From NCBI GenBank assembly GCA_018830885.1, contig JAHJRI010000380.1, positions 1 through 35,235 on the forward strand: a stretch of 35,235 nt of DNA. The letters run 5' to 3'. Below are positions 25,657-32,074 of the stretch, one piece after another; within the stretch, counting starts at the first letter, position 1; every line of letters starts with the position of its first letter. The notes under the pieces are model-generated. The model ran no database searches. It had not been told where the DNA came from and saw only the letters and a program-made list of their open reading frames with translations. The position numbers were made by a program, and so were the translations under genes. Source of the DNA: a bacterium. GTDB taxonomy: Bacteria; SAR324; XYD2-FULL-50-16.

Positions 25657-25822
25657 GGTGATGATACCCATTATCTCCTGAAACGCCCGCTGATCCTTGC
25701 GCTGAAAACCAGCTGTTCAGGATGGAAGTCCCTGATTGGCGAATGAGAAAACGAGTGTATGAATGCAGTTTAGCAGGATTGTTCGGGCAGGGTTGCCGGC
25801 GATTCGCGGTCTTGCTCCTGAA

Positions 25823-25840
25823 ACTGGCCAAGTGGCCAGT
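25823..25840. repeat. Perfect 8-bp inverted repeat
   Basis: ACTGGCCA-AG-TGGCCAGT, between the binding-protein gene and the convergent DsrE-like gene. There is no T-tract, so it is a possible hairpin rather than a terminator. Confidence 0.4.
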
Positions 25841-25881
25841 GACTGTCTAGGGCCGGGAATTCGCCGAACGAAGGGGACAAG

Positions 25882-25910
25882 GCCTGAAAACGGGTTTCAG
25901 GCTTCATTTT
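25882..25910 (+). terminator. Intrinsic terminator between convergent genes
   Basis: GCCTGAAA (25882-25889) pairs with TTTCAGGC (25895-25902), loop ACGGG, followed by TTCATTTT. The U-rich side serves plus-strand transcripts from the binding-protein gene; the same hairpin begins 14 nt past the minus-strand DsrE-like stop. Confidence 0.6.
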
Positions 25911-25915
25911 GAAGA

Positions 25916-26365
25916 TCAGGTAAAAAGGCAGACTTTGCACTCCCGGGCATATTTCATAAATTTCTCAGCGGTCCAGACCACCACATCTTCGATAAAGTCC
26001 TCCTCATCCAGCTCCATCATTTCCACTGTCATATGGCAGGCAATCAGTTCCACACCTTCCAGCTGTGCCATTTCCATGAGGTCTTCCAGAGCGGGGATAT
26101 TGGCTTTCTCAACTTTCTTCTTCATCATCCCGGAAGCGATGGTTGCCATACCGGGAATTGCTCCCATGAATCCTGAAGGAAAAAACTTGGCTTTGGCCGC
26201 ACCATCTTTCAACACCATGTTCAATCCCATAAACGAATAAAATATCTTGGTTTCCATGCCGAGACGCGCTGCATTGATCCCCATGACCAGGGCCGGATAT
26301 GCGCCATCGATGGTATCTTTGACACAGATAAAAGCGGCCTTGTCCTTTTCTTTGGCTTCTGCCAT
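25916..26365 (-). CDS. DsrE/DsrF/DrsH-like family protein
   Basis: 149 residues from ATG 26365, with AGGAGAG about 6 nt upstream; an upstream in-frame start (26443) lacks support. The fold pattern is DsrE-like: AAFICVKDTIDGAYPALVMGINAARLGMETKIFYSFMGLNMV, then a methionine-rich linker, then VELIACHMTVEMMELDEEDF and a C-terminal helix. The Cys in IACHMTVEMM is at the position used for persulfide handling in DsrE/TusD-type proteins. Family members take part in sulfur relay or are peripheral to sulfur metabolism. It shares direction with the FmdB-type gene upstream (gap about 120 bp). Confidence 0.88.
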   Translation of the reverse strand: MAEAKEKDKAAFICVKDTIDGAYPALVMGINAARLGMETKIFYSFMGLNMVLKDGAAKAKFFPSGFMGAIPGMATIASGMMKKKVEKANIPALEDLMEMAQLEGVELIACHMTVEMMELDEEDFIEDVVVWTAEKFMKYARECKVCLFT

Positions 26366-26485
26366 ATTTTTCTCTCCTAGTTTCTGCATGACTGCGATTG
26401 ATCGGAAGGGGCAAGCCCTGTCGGGTGCCTGGGATCCGGTCAAATGGTTAATTGTCTCCCCGAACCGGGGATTGGTTTAAAATCC

Positions 26486-26692
26486 TCAACCGCCGCCGGT
26501 TGAACATGAGGGGGCTGAATAGGCGGATGAACTTGTGGATCCGCCATTGGCGCGAATGGCACCGGCAGACACAAGCTTTTTTGCATGAACCTGATGGCAC
26601 TTCGGACACTCCGGCAGACGGGTATCCGATACTGTCATCAACTCTTCGAACCGGTGGTGACAGCTTTCACATTCAAACTCGAACAAAGGCAT
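26486..26692 (-). CDS. FmdB-type zinc-ribbon protein
   Basis: 68 residues from ATG 26692 (AGGAG 8 nt upstream). It begins MPLFEFECESCHHRFEEL and continues CPKCH, the two CxxC knuckles of the FmdB/CxxC_CxxC_SSSS zinc ribbon. The tail is Ser/Gly-rich with SSSAYSAPSCSTGGG, as is usual for this family. Named after a putative regulator in a formamide/amidase cluster; the real role of most members is unknown. Probably cytoplasmic. Confidence 0.93.
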   Translation of the reverse strand: MPLFEFECESCHHRFEELMTVSDTRLPECPKCHQVHAKKLVSAGAIRANGGSTSSSAYSAPSCSTGGG

Positions 26693-26799
26693 ATGATACT
26701 CCTGATTGTAATCGGTATGGGTTTTACACTTATTGAATAGTATATAACGTATCACAATATTGTTTCAATAACCATACCAGTATTTTTGATTTTATTTAT

Positions 26800-26966
26800 G
26801 GGCACCTTGATTCACTGGAACTCAGTCAGCAGCAAAGGGTTGGTGTTTCAAGAACCCTGGAAGCCCTGCATGGCTTCCAGGAGCTCCATGGATGGACTTG
26901 TGCGTTTCTTGAAAGACCAACTCTTTGGTGCGGTAAGTTCGATAATTTTAATAAATCAAGGTGCCC
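26800..26966. repeat. Palindromic MITE-like repeat, copy C (best preserved termini)
   Basis: Termini are GGGCACCTTGATT and its near-perfect complement AATCAAGGTGCCC. Inner arms CAAAGGGTTGGTGTTTCAAG and the complementary TTCTTGAAAGACCAACTCTT pair at 20 of 22 positions over the full arm. The centre is inverted relative to copies A, B and D. TTAT flanks both ends (26796-26799, 26967-26970), a possible 4-bp target duplication. Confidence 0.8.
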
Positions 26967-26998
26967 TTATATAAAAGTCCCCGGGGTACCGACGGATT

Positions 26999-27040
26999 CC
27001 CTTGCGTGGTGCCATACATCCCTTGCGTGGTGCCATGCAT
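26999..27040. repeat. Two tandem 21-bp units
   Basis: CCCTTGCGTGGTGCCATACA followed by T, then the same 21-mer with one change (ATGCAT for ATACAT). Confidence 0.7.
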
Positions 27041-27188
27041 GAAGAGAAACGGTCTGCTGTCGTGACTGGAAGACAGGGAACATGGACCCGGGTCGTCTCC
27101 GCCGTTTTCAGCACGAATGTGAAAACCCGGTCCAGGGGCTACCCCGAAGACAGGAGACCGAATCGAGCGCAAATACGTCTTGCATCAA

Positions 27189-27230
27189 AGTAACGTTACT
27201 GTAACGGTTATAATGGTTTCGGTAACGTTA
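27189..27230. promoter_or_regulatory. Cluster of TAACGTTA palindromes around a TATAAT box
   Basis: AGTAACGTTACT (27189-27200) is a perfect 12-bp palindrome. TAACGGTTA follows at 27202-27210 and TAACGTTA at 27223-27230. A perfect -10-like TATAAT (27209-27214) lies between them, with no good -35. This looks like a regulator-dependent promoter or operator array. The nearest plus-strand gene is the selenoprotein at 27589; the 360 bases between hold no supported gene. Confidence 0.5.
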
Positions 27231-27421
27231 AGGCAGACTTGTTTACCCCTGCCTCTGGCTATTTCTTTTTATTCTTGATAATAGTGGGGTTACGCGGAGA
27301 TGGGGATCTCACCCCGTCCCTTGTTTAACAGGGGATCCAGGTGGTTTAAACCGGCAAAAAGCAGGACAGGTCAGCCCGGTTGCGGTTGGTTCAATCCGAC
27401 TCCAGGGGCCGTATATGTCAA

Positions 27422-27439
27422 AAAAACCTGCAGGTTTTT
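27422..27439. terminator. AAAAACCTGCAGGTTTTT palindrome
   Basis: Perfect 18-bp palindrome with an A-run and T-run, the form of a bidirectional intrinsic terminator though with a short GC core. It lies between the TAACGTTA cluster and the selenoprotein gene, so it may act as an attenuator for transcripts starting upstream. Confidence 0.4.
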
Positions 27440-27588
27440 ACAGCTAAAGCAGCATCCGGCCCAAGCGGATTCTGCTTCTTAGCCATTGTTTTTGCTTGTT
27501 TTATGTAAATTAATTCACCCATGGCACGCGGAATGCAGCATAGACTCCAGGCAATTACAAAACAATTCTTTTAATAAACGAGGTAAAA

Positions 27589-27882
27589 ATGGTTCACATA
27601 GAAGTTACCAAGAAAGCACAAACCGAATTGGCAGGTGTCATGGCGGAGAACGCCGACAAGTCAATTCGACTGTTTATTCAAGGCTCCGGTTGAGGTGGTC
27701 CCCGATTGGGAATGGCTCTGGATGAGCCAACAGAAACCGATAACATCATCACAGCAGGTGGCATTGAATTTGTTTACAGCAAGACAGACGAACCCTATAT
27801 CAATGACAGTATCATCGACTTTGAAGATTCCTATATGGGAAAAGGGTTTACCGTTAAAAATGCATCATCCAACTGCTGCTAG
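27589..27882 (+). CDS. HesB/IscA-like selenoprotein (Sec at residue 35, UGA 27691-27693)
   Basis: Reading through an in-frame TGA at codon 35 gives a complete 97-residue HesB/IscA-like protein ending in TAG. Before it: MVHIEVTKKAQTELAGVM; around it: LFIQGSG-U-GGPRLGMALDE; then GGIEFVYSKTDEPYINDSII, DFEDSYMGKGF and a final NCC. In IscA/HesB proteins the G-x-G-C-x-G region and the C-terminal Cys pair bind iron or an FeS cluster; here the first ligand is Sec. HesB-like selenoproteins are a family I recall from prokaryotic selenoproteome surveys. A SECIS-like hairpin follows. Start supported by GAGG 7 nt upstream. A pseudogene is unlikely: the frame never shifts and conservation resumes directly after the UGA. 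A thioredoxin gene follows after 66 bp. Function of the Sec form is unknown; redox or FeS handling is inferred. Confidence 0.9.
27713..27729 (+). promoter_or_regulatory. SECIS-like hairpin of the HesB-like selenoprotein
   Basis: TGGCTC (27713-27718) pairs with GAGCCA (27724-27729), 6 bp, with a 5-nt loop TGGAT. The loop begins 25 nt after the UGA and has G at its second position, within the bacterial SECIS pattern (loop 16-37 nt from UGA, G among the first two loop bases). It would bind SelB on the mRNA. Confidence 0.7.
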
Positions 27883-27948
27883 GCCCCGTTTATTTTGGCA
27901 GCAACCGGACCTTGAGTTCATCCGACAATGTTTAAGAAAGGAAAGAAA

Positions 27949-28275
27949 ATGGCCAGTGAAAATCTCGTTATCGTATCCGATTCAGATTTTGAAGAAAAAG
28001 TATTGAAAAGTGATCAGCCCGTACTGGTGGATTTTTATGCTGACTGGTGCGGACCGTGCAAGATGATCGCTCCGTTTCTTTCCGAATTGGCGGATGAATT
28101 TCAGGGCAAGGTTAAGATCGCCAAACTCAATGTTGATCAGAATGTGCAGGCGGCTTCCCGTTTCGGCGTACGGAGTATTCCGACGCTGATTCTTTTTGAA
28201 AAGGGGCAACAAAAAGAGATGACAGTAGGTGCCGATCCCACCAAGATCCGTCATATGGTAGACGGGGCAGCCTAA
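27949..28275 (+). CDS. trxA: Thioredoxin
   Basis: 108 residues from ATG 27949 (AAGAAAGGAAAG upstream), normal thioredoxin length. The active site is WCGPC (Cys34, Cys37) in VLVDFYADWCGPCKM, the cis-proline loop is SIPTLILF, and a C-terminal helix follows. It is a cytoplasmic dithiol reductant. It lies between two UGA-containing genes on the same strand (66 bp after the HesB-like gene, 61 bp before the small membrane protein), so it may recycle the selenoproteins or be reduced in concert with them. No thioredoxin reductase is in the window. Confidence 0.96.
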   Translation: MASENLVIVSDSDFEEKVLKSDQPVLVDFYADWCGPCKMIAPFLSELADEFQGKVKIAKLNVDQNVQAASRFGVRSIPTLILFEKGQQKEMTVGADPTKIRHMVDGAA

Positions 28276-28336
28276 CTGTACATTCTGATCTTCGGTTTTT
28301 TTTGGGTTTAATGTTCGACAAAGATGCGTGCACACC

Positions 28337-28516
28337 ATGGAATATGTACAAGTTCTCTTAATCGTCGTTGGCTGGTTTGTTCTTCAGAGATGGGTTCTAC
28401 CCAAAATGGGTGTTTCCACCTGAATGGCGCCGAACGGATGTCGCGTGCCGACAGAAAAAGAGAAGGAAGAAGCATCACCAGAAAGTGAAATAAGCAATAT
28501 CTCAAAGTCTCCGTAG
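28337..28516 (+). CDS. Candidate small membrane selenoprotein (Sec at residue 29, UGA 28421-28423)
   Basis: ATG 28337 opens one hydrophobic helix (residues about 4-21, VQVLLIVVGWFVLQRW), then LPKMGVST, then an in-frame UGA, then MAPNGCRVPTEKEKEE and a polar tail to TAG, 59 residues in all. Sec29 lies just outside the helix with Cys35 after it (U-x5-C), a plausible selenenylsulfide pair. The single-pass helix followed by a charged tail is what a real small membrane protein looks like, and a SECIS-like hairpin follows the UGA. Against it: no clear ribosome site before the ATG, and stopping at UGA would leave a 28-residue peptide. I do not recognise a named family. Position after thioredoxin and a known-type selenoprotein supports it. 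Confidence 0.68.
28439..28453 (+). promoter_or_regulatory. SECIS-like hairpin of the small membrane selenoprotein
   Basis: TGTCG (28439-28443) pairs with CGACA (28449-28453) around the 5-nt loop CGTGC. The loop begins 20 nt after the UGA, and its second base is G. A competing, longer hairpin (28426-28449, 8 bp with a bulge) places its loop only 10 nt after the UGA, outside the usual range. Confidence 0.55.
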
Positions 28517-28524
28517 TACCCCCA

Positions 28525-28566
28525 CAGGGATGTGTCTGTCTTTACGTCTCCCTTGACACATCCCTG
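28525..28566. terminator. 12-bp perfect inverted repeat between convergent genes
   Basis: CAGGGATGTGTC (28525-28536) and GACACATCCCTG (28555-28566) are exact complements around an 18-nt loop, followed by CTCTCTCTTG. It begins 9 nt after the selenoprotein stop and probably ends that transcript, although the loop is long and the T-tract poor. Confidence 0.5.
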
Positions 28567-28664
28567 CTCTCTCTTGCAGCAACCGTCCGCATTCCGGAAA
28601 CGAACCACCTGACAGACATTTTACGGGTCCAGCATCAACGCCTGATTCTGGCAAAACCCGGGAT

Positions 28665-30086
28665 TTACAACGAGTGATCCCGCTTATAAGCATGGTACGC
28701 GGTGAGATGCACCAGGGCACGGGCCGCCCTTTCAGTGGTCGGATAGGCGGGAATACCGCTTTCGCAGAATCTGCGCCGCATGGTGATCCCTTTCTGACCC
28801 AGTTCCAGATCGCCCCCATCCGATTCCACCGTTACGACAGTCGGTTTCAGGCGACTCACCGGCAGCAGGATGTCAATGGTTTTTTCGGTCAGGTCGGTCA
28901 TATCCATGATGTGAAAAGCCTTTCTCTGGATCATGCGATCGATCACCAGCATTGAAATGGCCGGGTCGGAAACCACAATCTGCGTAATGTCTGCCATATG
29001 CCGGGGGTTGAAAAAGATCTCGAAACTGTCCAGCGGATTGCCGGCAATGGATCCGATGACCGGAATGCGCTGCCGGAGTAACTGCATGGATTCAGGTGAC
29101 AATTCGGGCACATCCAACCCTTCATACTGGAAAATATCACTGTTGATCACGCTATTGCCACCACCACCAGTGGCAAGAAAGACCCCGTTCCCCGCAGGTG
29201 CCGGCAGGAGGCTCAGAGCGATGGCGGTATCTGCCCACGCTTCCATGGACCGAACCCGGATTGCACCGGTTTGTTTGAAAAAGGCCTCCCAGATCTGAAG
29301 ACTGCCGGCCATGGAACCGGTATGGGAAACAATGGTCCGGGCACCGGCTGCAAAAACACCCCCCTTGAGGAGCACAATCGGTTTGCGACAACCGATTTCC
29401 CGCACCTGGTTGATAAAACCGCGGCCATCCCCCGCATTTTCCAGGTACATGGCGATGACATCTATTTTGGGATCTTCAGCCATATCCTGCAGAAAATCGT
29501 TCGCATTCAGGACGGTGGCGTTGCCCATACTGACCGCTTTCTCGACCCCGATGCCAAGGGAATAGAGATATTCGGTCAGACGCTGGGTAATGCCCCCGCT
29601 CTGGGAGATAATGCCAATGGGACCCGGTTTGCCCGGTATCGCTCCCCAGGCGGTCAGACCCGATGCAGGACAATAGGGTCCCATGCAGTTGGGCCCGACA
29701 ATCAGCAAACCGAATTGATCCGCCAGACGGCTGACTTCCGCTTCCAGCGCGTCTCCTTCAGGTGTCCCCAGTTCCCTGAACCCGGATGTCAAAATATGCA
29801 CCCGCGTCAGCCCGATTTCACCACAGGTCTGCAGCACTGCAGGTACAAAAGGGGCAGCCACACAGACAATCGCCAGATCCGGCACTTCCGGCAAAGCTTT
29901 CAGATCCGGATAGGCCTGCAGACCTCGTATTGTATCCGCCTGCGGATTGATGGGATAGAGACGCCCGGTGTAACCGGCATCCTGAAAGCGTATCAGAAAA
30001 CTGGTCCCGCCGAATTTATTCTCACTGGAGGACGCCCCGACAATGGCGATACTCTCCGGGTGAAACAGTCTGTGCATGGGGTTCAT
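28665..30086 (-). CDS. Acyl-CoA synthetase (ADP-forming) alpha subunit, CoA-binding
   Basis: 473 residues, the size of a free alpha subunit. The CoA-binding Rossmann domain is SIAIVGASSSENKFGG (12-27), followed by GPNCMGPY and GIISQSGG of the succinyl-CoA-ligase-like domain. His255 in SHTGSMAG is the expected phospho-histidine. Such subunits pair with an ATP-grasp beta subunit to make ATP from acyl-CoA and ADP, or to activate acids. No beta subunit is in the window, so the partner must be elsewhere, or this acts alone as a CoA-binding protein. Ribosome site weak (GAG); a second ATG at codon 4 is an alternative start. Confidence 0.88.
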   Translation of the reverse strand: MNPMHRLFHPESIAIVGASSSENKFGGTSFLIRFQDAGYTGRLYPINPQADTIRGLQAYPDLKALPEVPDLAIVCVAAPFVPAVLQTCGEIGLTRVHILTSGFRELGTPEGDALEAEVSRLADQFGLLIVGPNCMGPYCPASGLTAWGAIPGKPGPIGIISQSGGITQRLTEYLYSLGIGVEKAVSMGNATVLNANDFLQDMAEDPKIDVIAMYLENAGDGRGFINQVREIGCRKPIVLLKGGVFAAGARTIVSHTGSMAGSLQIWEAFFKQTGAIRVRSMEAWADTAIALSLLPAPAGNGVFLATGGGGNSVINSDIFQYEGLDVPELSPESMQLLRQRIPVIGSIAGNPLDSFEIFFNPRHMADITQIVVSDPAISMLVIDRMIQRKAFHIMDMTDLTEKTIDILLPVSRLKPTVVTVESDGGDLELGQKGITMRRRFCESGIPAYPTTERAARALVHLTAYHAYKRDHSL

Positions 30087-30230
30087 AGTCTCAATTCATG
30101 AAGGTTGTGTTGAAATTCCCCCTCAAAACAGAGGAAAACCAGTTTCATCAATCCCGGAGAGAAAGGTCGGTTCGCCCTGATGTCGAATGGCTTTGAAAGG
30201 TTTCCCTGGTTTTCTGGTCCCAGAGGGTTT

Positions 30231-30854
30231 TCAGTTCTTTAAAAGCGACCGGATTTCGGTGGTGGCGTTTTTTCTTTTCAGGGCCGATACCAGTTCTGCC
30301 ATCGTGGTCACCGGCTGTGGAAAAACGGTATAGGCCTTGCCAATCCCCACCGGTCCATGGGCGTCAGATCCCCCCACATACCCGGTGTTGAGTTGATCCG
30401 CCACCCGTTTCGCCTGGCAGTTCTCCGCTTCGGAAGCGCTGCCATTCAGAGTCTCGACAGCCCACAGATGATGCAGTCCGGAAAGCCGGTTCCCCAGACA
30501 TCCACCAAACATATCCCGTTGAAAGGGATGGGCCGGCACGGCGACGCCATTGCGCTCATTGACCCAGTCGATCACATACTGCATCGGCATCTGAGACAGC
30601 ATATCACCCCGCCCCATGTTGATCCCGTAGATGAGCAGATGCCCCTCTTTTGCCTTATATTCCAACCCTCTCAGAATCGGGAACCCGGTCTTGCGGGAGA
30701 TCTCATCAAAGGGCTGGCTGAGCGCGTAATCATGATGTTCAGTCACACAGACGGCATCCAGGCCGGCCTGTCTGGCAAGGGGAACCAGTTCTGAGGGTTT
30801 GATGATGGAATCCTTTCCCAGAACCGAATGGATGTGCATATCGATCTTAAACAT
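30231..30854 (-). CDS. PHP-domain metal-dependent phosphoesterase
   Basis: 207 residues from ATG 30854 (MFKIDMHIHS); starts at 30863 or 30899 would add a few residues and none has a clear ribosome site. Metal-ligand motifs in order: DMHIHS, TEHHDY, GLEYKAKEGHLL, PAHPF and GSDAHG. This is the TrpH/PHP type, which hydrolyses nucleoside 3',5'-bisphosphates or short oligonucleotide ends in known members; the substrate here is unproven. The gap to the acyl-CoA synthetase gene is 144 bp on the same strand, with the PHP gene upstream. Confidence 0.88.
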   Translation of the reverse strand: MFKIDMHIHSVLGKDSIIKPSELVPLARQAGLDAVCVTEHHDYALSQPFDEISRKTGFPILRGLEYKAKEGHLLIYGINMGRGDMLSQMPMQYVIDWVNERNGVAVPAHPFQRDMFGGCLGNRLSGLHHLWAVETLNGSASEAENCQAKRVADQLNTGYVGGSDAHGPVGIGKAYTVFPQPVTTMAELVSALKRKNATTEIRSLLKN

Positions 30855-30954
30855 AACTGGCATTCTTTTTTTTAAACCCACCCGACCTGTCGGGCACAAC
30901 GACGGATGACATACGGTCTCTGCTACAGGAGATACCGATGATCATGTCCTCTCA

Positions 30955-31318
30955 TTTTTTATACAAACTAACATGCCCCGGGGCGGGGCACCACGAAGCA
31001 TGAGAAAGATATCTCGATGCTGATCCGCGACGGATATGAACCCATTTCAGTTGGGAGACTTATTTCAAGATGATCTAAGTTCGCTGCTGCAAGTTTCGCA
31101 GCTCATTCCGCTGAAACCCCAACTCGCTTCGCTCAAAGAGGCGGGGTTTCTGTCGCTCCATGTCGCCAGGATCATCTAAGAAACTGCTCCAGGCAATTCA
31201 AACAGCTCTATGACAGTCTCTCAGCCCAGCTTGTTTTCCGCCGTGATCTCTGTGTCTCTGTGGTGAGTATTTTTCATACAAACACCCAAGAGCTGCGGGG
31301 CACAACGAAGCATGAGAA
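30955..31318. repeat. Direct repeats flanking about 290 bp
   Basis: GCGGGGCACCACGAAGCATG plus AGAA (30983-31006) recurs with one change at 31295-31318. Each is preceded by TTTTTxATACAAAC (30955-30968; 31270-31283). A shorter relative lies at 30892-30909 (16 of 18). Confidence 0.65.
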
Positions 31319-31574
31319 TGAATCAACGAACCTGATGGCTCAGTGAGGTTTATTCATAACATACCCGTGGTATTCCGGCCAGTCCCATCTGGATCTGAAT
31401 GGCCCCCTGAAAGTCCTGACCCCGGCGCAATCAAACCGTAATTGTTCTTTCTGCAACAACCTGCTAAAGTTTTTCCAGGATGTCTGGAGAACCACCAGGG
31501 GTTATGGCAGGATTCTGATCCACCGGTATAAAATTCTTCCGGCCAGTCCGGAATATCTTAAAATAAACCAGCAA

Positions 31575-31688
31575 TGTCCGGTTAGGTTTTTGCAGTCCAT
31601 TAAAGACCATTTGACAACCGTTCCGTCAAGGGGATAGCGATTAAAACATCAATTGACTGGTCCTGAAGTGCAAAATCCTAACCGGACA
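31575..31688. repeat. 12-bp inverted repeat around 90 bp
   Basis: TGTCCGGTTAGG (31575-31586) and CCTAACCGGACA (31677-31688) are exact complements, upstream of the small gene at 31722. Could mark a small element or fold the leader of the downstream mRNA. Confidence 0.5.
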
Positions 31689-31721
31689 ATGATGAAAATA
31701 AACAGCTTAACGGGAATAACC

Positions 31722-32003
31722 ATGTTACTAAAAGGGCCGGCGCAGCAGCTGGCAGAATTGATGATTCGCCTGAGTACCAAGCATTATAATAACAAGTGGG
31801 CCTTTGGGCTGGAGTACGAGCTATGGAACGAAATCACCGGCAACCAGGACCTGTTGACCGATGATGAAGTGGCCAGACTGAAGGAGACTTCGGACTGGTG
31901 TGAAGGCTGGATTACCATGGCGTATCGGGATGGAAAAGAACAGCTGACATTCATTGACCGGGATCGATGGAAGGTCCAGTACCAGTCAGACAAACCTTTT
32001 TAA
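31722..32003 (+). CDS. Conserved-looking small protein of unknown function
   Basis: 93 residues from ATG 31722 (GGGA 8 nt upstream). The frame is open to a TTG at 31653, and ATGs at 31689 and 31692 are possible starts. The composition is that of a real soluble protein: GPAQQLAELMIRLSTKH, NNKWAFGLEYELWNEITG, then an acidic stretch and DWCEGWITMAYRDGKEQL. I do not recognise a family. It is followed, with 71 bp between, by the PlsB-like gene and probably shares its transcript. Confidence 0.6.
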   Translation: MLLKGPAQQLAELMIRLSTKHYNNKWAFGLEYELWNEITGNQDLLTDDEVARLKETSDWCEGWITMAYRDGKEQLTFIDRDRWKVQYQSDKPF

Positions 32004-32074
32004 TCGCAACCGTTCATCCCCCGGTACCGGTTGCGCTGCCTGAGAAAACCCAACGCCTCTCCCCTGGCCTGAAT

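Larger units (their letters stand above)
30855..31721. other. Repeat-rich intergenic region, about 870 bases
   Basis: No supported gene on either strand. Three related blocks share GGGCACAACGA-type sequence (30892-30909, 30983-31006, 31295-31318). A hairpin GAAACCCC/GGGGTTTC occurs at 31113-31120 and 31143-31150. CTCTGTGTCTCTGTGGTGAG at 31248-31267 resembles a motif I have seen scattered in intergenic DNA of many bacteria. A 12-bp inverted repeat lies at 31575-31688. Confidence 0.6.

Noticed and set aside
26999..27040. CRISPR array
   Set aside because: Only two directly adjacent units with no spacer between them, and no cas genes nearby.
27384..27405. tRNA T-arm-like sequence GTTGGTTCAATCCGAC
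   Set aside because: The loop is one base short and no acceptor, D or anticodon arm can be built around it; not a tRNA and not selC.
27300..27482. 60-codon plus-strand ORF upstream of the selenoprotein gene
   Set aside because: Overlaps the AAAAACCTGCAGGTTTTT palindrome, no ribosome site, no recognisable domain.
27691..27693. Pseudogene explanation for the stop in the HesB-like gene
   Set aside because: Only one in-frame stop, no frame change, family conservation on both sides, and a SECIS-like hairpin at the right distance.
28426..28449. Longer bulged hairpin after the second UGA as its SECIS
   Set aside because: Its loop begins only 10 nt after the UGA, outside the usual range; the 28439-28453 hairpin fits better.
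29271..30101. 276-codon plus-strand ORF
   Set aside because: Antisense shadow of the acyl-CoA synthetase alpha subunit, which has clear CoA-binding and phospho-His motifs.
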